A stretch of 46,294 nt of DNA, taken from contig JAZQGO010000021.1 in the NCBI GenBank assembly GCA_045540055.1, positions 1 through 46,294 of the forward strand, written 5' to 3'. This DNA comes from SIG565 sp045540055. Lineage in GTDB: Bacteria; Bacillota; Clostridia; Oscillospirales; Acutalibacteraceae. The notes under the pieces are model-generated. The model searched no databases. It saw nothing but the letters and a program-made list of their open reading frames with translations, and was not told the DNA's origin. Of the stretch, positions 42,922 through 46,294 are shown piece after piece. A program made the position numbers and the translations under genes. Position 1 is the stretch's first letter; every line of letters begins with the position of its first letter.

Positions 42922-42955
42922 AAACGCCCCTAAAAATCAAAGGGGCGTTTAATTA
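42922..42955. terminator. Bidirectional terminator
   Basis: A 10-bp stem AAACGCCCCT/AGGGGCGTTT (42922-42931 with 42941-42950) with a 9-base loop lies between the cysteine-rich gene and the convergent phosphohexomutase. Confidence 0.85.
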
Positions 42956-42959
42956 TAAA

Positions 42960-44435
42960 TTAACGGTATGTCGATAAATCAAGCTCACTGAACCGTGAGA
43001 AAAACTCCTTAAAGAATTCCACATTCTTAATCGTGCCGCCTATTTCATCACTCTCAAGATTAAGCGGCATAACAGGATCGTGAACGCTAAGTCGCAGCAG
43101 TATCCAACCATACGGTGTGGTAATTCTTATACCCTCGCGGTTATCATCGGCTATTATGCACTCGCTTTTACTTTTTGCGAATTTTTCAAGCTCGGCGATT
43201 ACCTTTTGGCCATAACTGCGGAAGTCCTGTGCCTTTATATTAAGTCTTATTTCCTTTTCTTCGGCAGGCATTTTAAGTGTAGATAAAATTTCCTCAAATT
43301 TATTACCGCGTGCCAGCTCTATAACGATTTTTGTCGCAAGATATGCGCCGTCATCAAGGAAGTAATTTTCTCTGAGGGCTGCGTGACCGCTTGTCTCTAT
43401 CGCCAAGGGGCAGTTGATACCCTGCTCACACAACTCGGTCGCCTTGTTGATAACATTCTTATAACCACGCTTATAGCGGTAATGCTTGCCGCCAAGGTCA
43501 TTTTCAATATAGGCTTTAAGACCGTCAGAGGTGACAGAATCGGTAACAATTGTTGCGCCCTCATTACCCTGCACAGCGATATAGGACGCCAAGGCTACCA
43601 AACGGTTGCGGTTAATTTCTTTGCCCGATGCATCAACACAGCCTGCCCTGTCAACATCGGTATCAAATATAATACCAAGGTCAGCCTTGCTGGCGATAAC
43701 GGCGCTACAGATACTCTCCATCGCCTGCTTATTCTCGGGGTTGGGTATATGATTCGGGAACATACCGTCGGGCTCTAAGAACTGACTACCCGATATATCG
43801 GCACCTAAGGGCGCCAAAACATTATTGGCGTAAAATCCGCCTGCGCCGTTGCCTGCGTCAACTATTATATGATAATTTTTAAGCGGCTTATCGGTGTCAC
43901 GCTTACCAAGTCCTCCACATATCATATCACGTAGTCGCTTGGCATAGGCGGTCATATAATCGACCTTCTCTATGACACCGTCGGCAATTTCTGCTCGTTT
44001 ACCCTGATTGGCAATTTCGACAATAGCCGCAATATCGCCCGAATCAAGACCGCCGTCTTTAGTGAAAAACTTAAGGCCGTTGCGGTCAAACGGATGGTGT
44101 GAGGCGGTTATCTGAATAGATGCATCACAATCAAGGTCAATGGTCGTCATAAACATCGCAGGTGTAGATGCTAAAGAGCAATCATAAATATGTACACCTG
44201 CTACAACAAGCTCACTTACAGCATTAGCCTTTATATCATCTGCGGTTATGCGGGAATCGTGACCGATGGCGATTTTAAGTGTACAGGGCTTCTTACCCGT
44301 TTTCTCACTCAACCACAGTATAAATGCGGCCGTTATATCCTTAACTGCGGTAGAGGTAAGGTTGACGGTCTTGCCACCCTTGTCACTTGCCACACCGCGT
44401 ATATCGGTACCGCTTTTTAACTCATTATAAGACAT
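42960..44435 (-). CDS. Phosphoglucomutase/phosphomannomutase
   Basis: A 491-residue alpha-D-phosphohexomutase that interconverts hexose 1- and 6-phosphates. The active-site phosphoserine is in TASHHPFDRNG, the metal loop is DTDVDRAG, the sugar-binding loop is ETSGHAALRE (instead of the common GExSGH), and the phosphate-binding loop is DDNREGIRI. It could supply glucose 1-phosphate for GalU at 11683. It is 10 bases downstream of the 44-aa membrane peptide on the same strand. Confidence 0.93.
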   Translation of the reverse strand: MSYNELKSGTDIRGVASDKGGKTVNLTSTAVKDITAAFILWLSEKTGKKPCTLKIAIGHDSRITADDIKANAVSELVVAGVHIYDCSLASTPAMFMTTIDLDCDASIQITASHHPFDRNGLKFFTKDGGLDSGDIAAIVEIANQGKRAEIADGVIEKVDYMTAYAKRLRDMICGGLGKRDTDKPLKNYHIIVDAGNGAGGFYANNVLAPLGADISGSQFLEPDGMFPNHIPNPENKQAMESICSAVIASKADLGIIFDTDVDRAGCVDASGKEINRNRLVALASYIAVQGNEGATIVTDSVTSDGLKAYIENDLGGKHYRYKRGYKNVINKATELCEQGINCPLAIETSGHAALRENYFLDDGAYLATKIVIELARGNKFEEILSTLKMPAEEKEIRLNIKAQDFRSYGQKVIAELEKFAKSKSECIIADDNREGIRITTPYGWILLRLSVHDPVMPLNLESDEIGGTIKNVEFFKEFFSRFSELDLSTYR

Positions 44436-44445
44436 TTTTATTCCC

Positions 44446-44580
44446 CTATCCTAATCTACCCGTAAAGAAACCTGCCGATATAAAACCTATAACAACAAGC
44501 AGAATACATACCGTTGTTATAACTACGGTTTTTATAAAGAGTCTTTTTGATTCCTTTTCGGTATTTTTGTTATTATTCAT
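44446..44580 (-). CDS. Small single-pass membrane protein (44 aa)
   Basis: ATG at 44580 with AGGGTG about 8 bases upstream opens a 44-codon frame ending in TAG at 44446-44448. A polar start (MNNNKNTEKESKRLF) is followed by one hydrophobic segment of about 23 residues (IKTVVITTVCILLVVIGFI...) and a short tail, SAGFFTGRLG. The charge pattern suggests the N-terminus stays in the cytoplasm. No family is recognised. It is probably co-transcribed with the phosphohexomutase, whose start is 10 bases after its stop. Confidence 0.6.
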   Translation of the reverse strand: MNNNKNTEKESKRLFIKTVVITTVCILLVVIGFISAGFFTGRLG

Positions 44581-44632
44581 TCGTTTTCACCCTTAAAGAG
44601 TATTAACGGTAAAAACGGATAATATACCCATA

Positions 44633-44908
44633 TAAGCAAACGCGAATAATCCGAACCTGCCTAAAATGGCATAATTTCGGTGCTTTTCGGTTTGTCATCA
44701 TTCATAGGCATTAAGCCTTATGGACTCTTTCGCACCAAAAATCACACAAAATTCTGCACCTTTTAGGTAAACGAATTTTGTAGGTAAGAGATTTTGGCTG
44801 TGCGAGACACAAAACGCAGTTAATCCTGACGGATTAACGAGTATTTTAACAAAGCAAAGTCGAAAATCCTACCTGCAAAATCAGGTTCGGATTATTCGTG
44901 TTTGCTTA
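44633..44908. mobile_element. MITE-like element with 27-bp terminal inverted repeats
   Basis: The ends 44633-44659 and 44882-44908 are inverted repeats of 27 bases with one mismatch. The 276-base element has no coding frame. Both outer ends are TA, so a TA target duplication as made by IS630/Tc1-mariner transposases is possible. Inside are further inverted repeats: a perfect 8-bp hairpin GTTAATCC/GGATTAAC at 44819-44838, ATAGGC/GCCTTAT near 44703-44721, and a longer imperfect stem joining about 44724-44743 with 44788-44806. It fills the space between the small membrane protein and the MecA-like gene. A structured RNA gene is the alternative. Confidence 0.68.
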
Positions 44909-44924
44909 TCCGGAGATTACCTCT

Positions 44925-45245
44925 ATGCAACAAAACAAACATAAAAAAGTAATTTCAAAAACGGTTTACATATTTGAATTTGAAAACAGTGAAAACCTCT
45001 TTTGCTGTGTAGAGCGGTTATCACTAAACCAAAAGACAGAAAAAATAAAAAGCGACCTTTACATACTTGGCAAAAAATACCGTATGGTCTTATACGCCGA
45101 CGGCGTACAAAAGGCACTGCTGCCGTCCTTCTTTGAATTTGCCGACGCAGTACTGTGCTCACTTAATGAATTAAGCATAACTAAGGAATATGGCAAACCC
45201 ATAACGCTTGGCAACGCCGCCGAAAAAATCGGTAGCGCTTTATAG
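44925..45245 (+). CDS. Possible MecA C-terminal-domain-like protein (106 aa)
   Basis: CGGAG lies 9 bases before the ATG at 44925; the in-frame ATG at 44898 is inside the inverted repeat and is rejected. The sequence has a pattern like the C-terminal domain of the ClpC adaptor MecA: YIFEFENSENLFCCVERL, then SDLYILGKKYRMVLY, then FADAVL and a final EYGKPI. MecA is about 220 residues with an N-terminal substrate-binding half, which is missing. Similarity was judged by eye, so this stays a hypothesis. Its last 6 bases overlap the convergent rpe gene. Confidence 0.6.
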   Translation: MQQNKHKKVISKTVYIFEFENSENLFCCVERLSLNQKTEKIKSDLYILGKKYRMVLYADGVQKALLPSFFEFADAVLCSLNELSITKEYGKPITLGNAAEKIGSAL

Positions 45246-45884
45246 AGCCTTTATCTGCTCTACCCTGCTTTTCATATCCTCGGCCGAGAAAATATAGTTG
45301 CCTGCAACCAAAACAGTAGCGCCGGCGTCAATAGCCTGCGGCGCAGTTTCGGCATTGATACCGCCGTCAACCTCAAGCTCAATATTTAAACCCTGACGTG
45401 CAATTTCATCACGCAAAAGGCTTAGTTTTTCGAGTGCGCTCGGCATAAATTTCTGACCGCCGAAGCCCGGCTCAACCGACATTACAAGCACCATATCACA
45501 ATACGGTAAAAATTCATAAATTTCTTTTGGGTGTGTGCACGGCTTTATTGTAAGACAAGATTTGCAACCGAGTTCTCTTATCTCGCAAAGCGTCTCCCGG
45601 ATGGGTGAACCTGCCTCGTAATGGAAACCGAGATAGTCTGAAACCGACGCAAATTCTTTTATGTAACGGTGTGGGCGGTCAATCATAAGATGTACGTCAA
45701 GCGGAATGTGTGAATGCTTTTTTATCGACTTGATAACGGGCACGCCAAACGAAATATTAGGCACAAAAATGCCGTCCATAACGTCTAAATGCAGCATATC
45801 TACCCCTGCATTTTCAAGCTTTTCAATGTCACTTTTAAGCGTTAAAAAATCTGAAGTCAATACCGACGGTGATATTTTAATCAT
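45240..45884 (-). CDS. rpe: Ribulose-phosphate 3-epimerase
   Basis: Rpe interconverts ribulose 5-phosphate and xylulose 5-phosphate in the pentose phosphate pathway. The 214-residue TIM barrel has the catalytic and metal motifs HLDVMDG, DVHLMI, SVEPGFGGQKF and EVDGGI, and begins ISPSVLTSDF. A consensus promoter is just upstream. The 3' end overlaps the convergent MecA-like gene by 6 bases. Confidence 0.96.
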   Translation of the reverse strand: MIKISPSVLTSDFLTLKSDIEKLENAGVDMLHLDVMDGIFVPNISFGVPVIKSIKKHSHIPLDVHLMIDRPHRYIKEFASVSDYLGFHYEAGSPIRETLCEIRELGCKSCLTIKPCTHPKEIYEFLPYCDMVLVMSVEPGFGGQKFMPSALEKLSLLRDEIARQGLNIELEVDGGINAETAPQAIDAGATVLVAGNYIFSAEDMKSRVEQIKAL

Positions 45885-45917
45885 AATTCATTCCCCCAAC
45901 CATAAATTTACATATAT

Positions 45918-45946
45918 ATTTTAATATATATGGTATTCTTTGTCAA
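45918..45946 (-). promoter_or_regulatory. rpe promoter
   Basis: On the minus strand, TTGACA (45946-45941), a 17-base spacer and TAAAAT (45923-45918). Confidence 0.8.
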
Positions 45947-45971
45947 TAAACAGAAAAGAAACTTCCCCAAC

Positions 45972-46013
45972 GGGAGACGCTTCGTAAAGAAGTTTCTCCC
46001 AATTTCTTTTTAT
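45972..46013 (+). terminator. Terminator-like hairpin upstream of rpe
   Basis: GGGAGA-CG-CTTC pairs with GAAG-TT-TCTCCC across a GTAAA loop (to about 46000) and is followed by a T-rich run. An overlapping alternative stem joins AGAAACTTC (45957-45965) with GAAGTTTCT (45989-45997). No plus-strand gene ends here, so its role is unclear. Confidence 0.45.
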
Positions 46014-46020
46014 ATTAAAA

Positions 46021-46047
46021 ATGACACTTTCTGTTTGAAAGTGTCAT
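46021..46047 (-). terminator. Hairpin with T run on the minus strand
   Basis: A perfect 11-bp stem (46021-46031 with 46037-46047) with loop TGTTT is followed on the minus strand by TTTTT. It would end a transcript coming from the right, outside the window or from the hairpin array. Confidence 0.65.
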
Positions 46048-46097
46048 AGTGGGTTACATACTTTAAAAATCAACCTATCTCAAAAATAAGAATATTA

Positions 46098-46294
46098 AGT
46101 GATATTGTGAGACAGGTCTCACAGTGATATTTTGCGTTATCACGCAAAGTGATATTGAAACTTGTCGTTTCAGTGATATTATATTCGCCTTCAAAACTCG
46201 CGAAGCGAATATAACTTGGGCATAGCCCAAATATAACTGCGAAGCAATATCACTCGCCTTTGGCGAATATAACTGTGGCACCTTCCTTACGGAG
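46098..46294. repeat. Array of small hairpins separated by a repeated 9-mer
   Basis: AGTGATATT occurs at 46098, 46123, 46148 and 46172, spaced 24-25 bases, and its complement AATATCACT at 46246. Between copies are short hairpins with unrelated stems: GTGAGAC/GTCTCAC, TTGCG/CGCAA, GAAAC/GTTTC. After the fourth copy come ATATTCGC/GCGAATAT, TTGGGC/GCCCAA, TGC/GCA and CGCC/GGCG, separated by AATATAACT-like units that resemble the inverted 9-mer. Arms change while spacers stay, so the structure is conserved rather than the stems. No coding frame or transposase is seen inside; the array may continue past the right edge. Confidence 0.75.

Noticed and set aside
42647..42940. 97-codon minus-strand frame opposite the cysteine-rich gene
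   Set aside because: It is antisense to a gene with a clear ribosome binding site and runs through its terminator hairpin.
46075..46281. 68-codon minus-strand frame across the hairpin array
   Set aside because: It is produced by the AT-rich palindromes, has no ribosome binding site and no protein-like composition.
46098..46294. CRISPR array
   Set aside because: Repeats are only 9 bases, spacers are palindromic hairpins of 15-17 bases, and no cas genes are near.

Overview
The window looks like a chromosomal segment of a low-to-moderate GC Gram-positive anaerobe of the class Clostridia, probably an Oscillospirales/Ruminococcaceae-type gut bacterium. The pointers are an IspH-ribosomal protein S1 fusion, a one-chain pyruvate:ferredoxin oxidoreductase, RNase Y, a small SRP RNA just upstream of dnaX, a THF riboswitch before folT, a LexA of Gram-positive layout, and many TTGAAA/TTGACA-N17-TATAAT promoters. 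This placement is inference from gene families. Most of the window is housekeeping DNA in short, tightly packed operons with frequent 4-bp ATGA overlaps. I see no phage, CRISPR array, tRNA or intact transposase.

Layout. 1-1393 (-): 5'-truncated Rhs/YD-repeat fragment running off the left edge. 1564-3668 (+): two RNA methyltransferases. 3783-5443: YitT membrane protein and a HAD phosphatase, divergent from back-to-back promoters. 5501-10951 (-): two half-size TauE/SafE permeases, lexA, rnhA, nifS, nifU, an S1-domain protein and an Mrp ATPase; nifSU has its own promoter with an inverted repeat inside it. 11003-15523 (-): beta-helix acyltransferase, NUDIX hydrolase, two zinc-finger/DUF2628 membrane proteins, galU and a HAD nucleotidase. 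15613-19640 (+): SRP RNA, dnaX, ybaB, recR, a DUF896 protein and a 2-hydroxyacid dehydrogenase.

19670-26401: SLOG protein and AraC regulator (-), facing a decayed sugar-phosphate isomerase (two in-frame TAGs plus an internal deletion) and a Gfo/Idh/MocA oxidoreductase (+), then nifJ (-). 26604-28303 (-): rpsB-tsf with a structured leader. 28542-31497 (+): tyrosine phosphatase, ChrA-type half-transporter pair, alpha/beta hydrolase. 31539-36068 (-): flavoprotein, cmk, plsC and ispH-S1, each overlapping the next by 4 bp. 36172-37713 (-): rny. 38043-41987 (+): SDR, AlaX, THF riboswitch, folT, folC.

42053-46294 is the most unusual part: a cysteine-rich unknown protein, a phosphohexomutase, a 44-aa membrane peptide, a 276-bp MITE-like element with 27-bp terminal inverted repeats, a MecA C-domain-like protein, rpe, and at the right edge an array of small hairpins separated by a repeated 9-mer. 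A collapsed copy of the MITE ends lies at 42053-42077 and a diverged single end at 3759-3783. The hairpin array and the MITE family are the best candidates for undescribed biology; the rest is recognisable core metabolism, translation and DNA repair.
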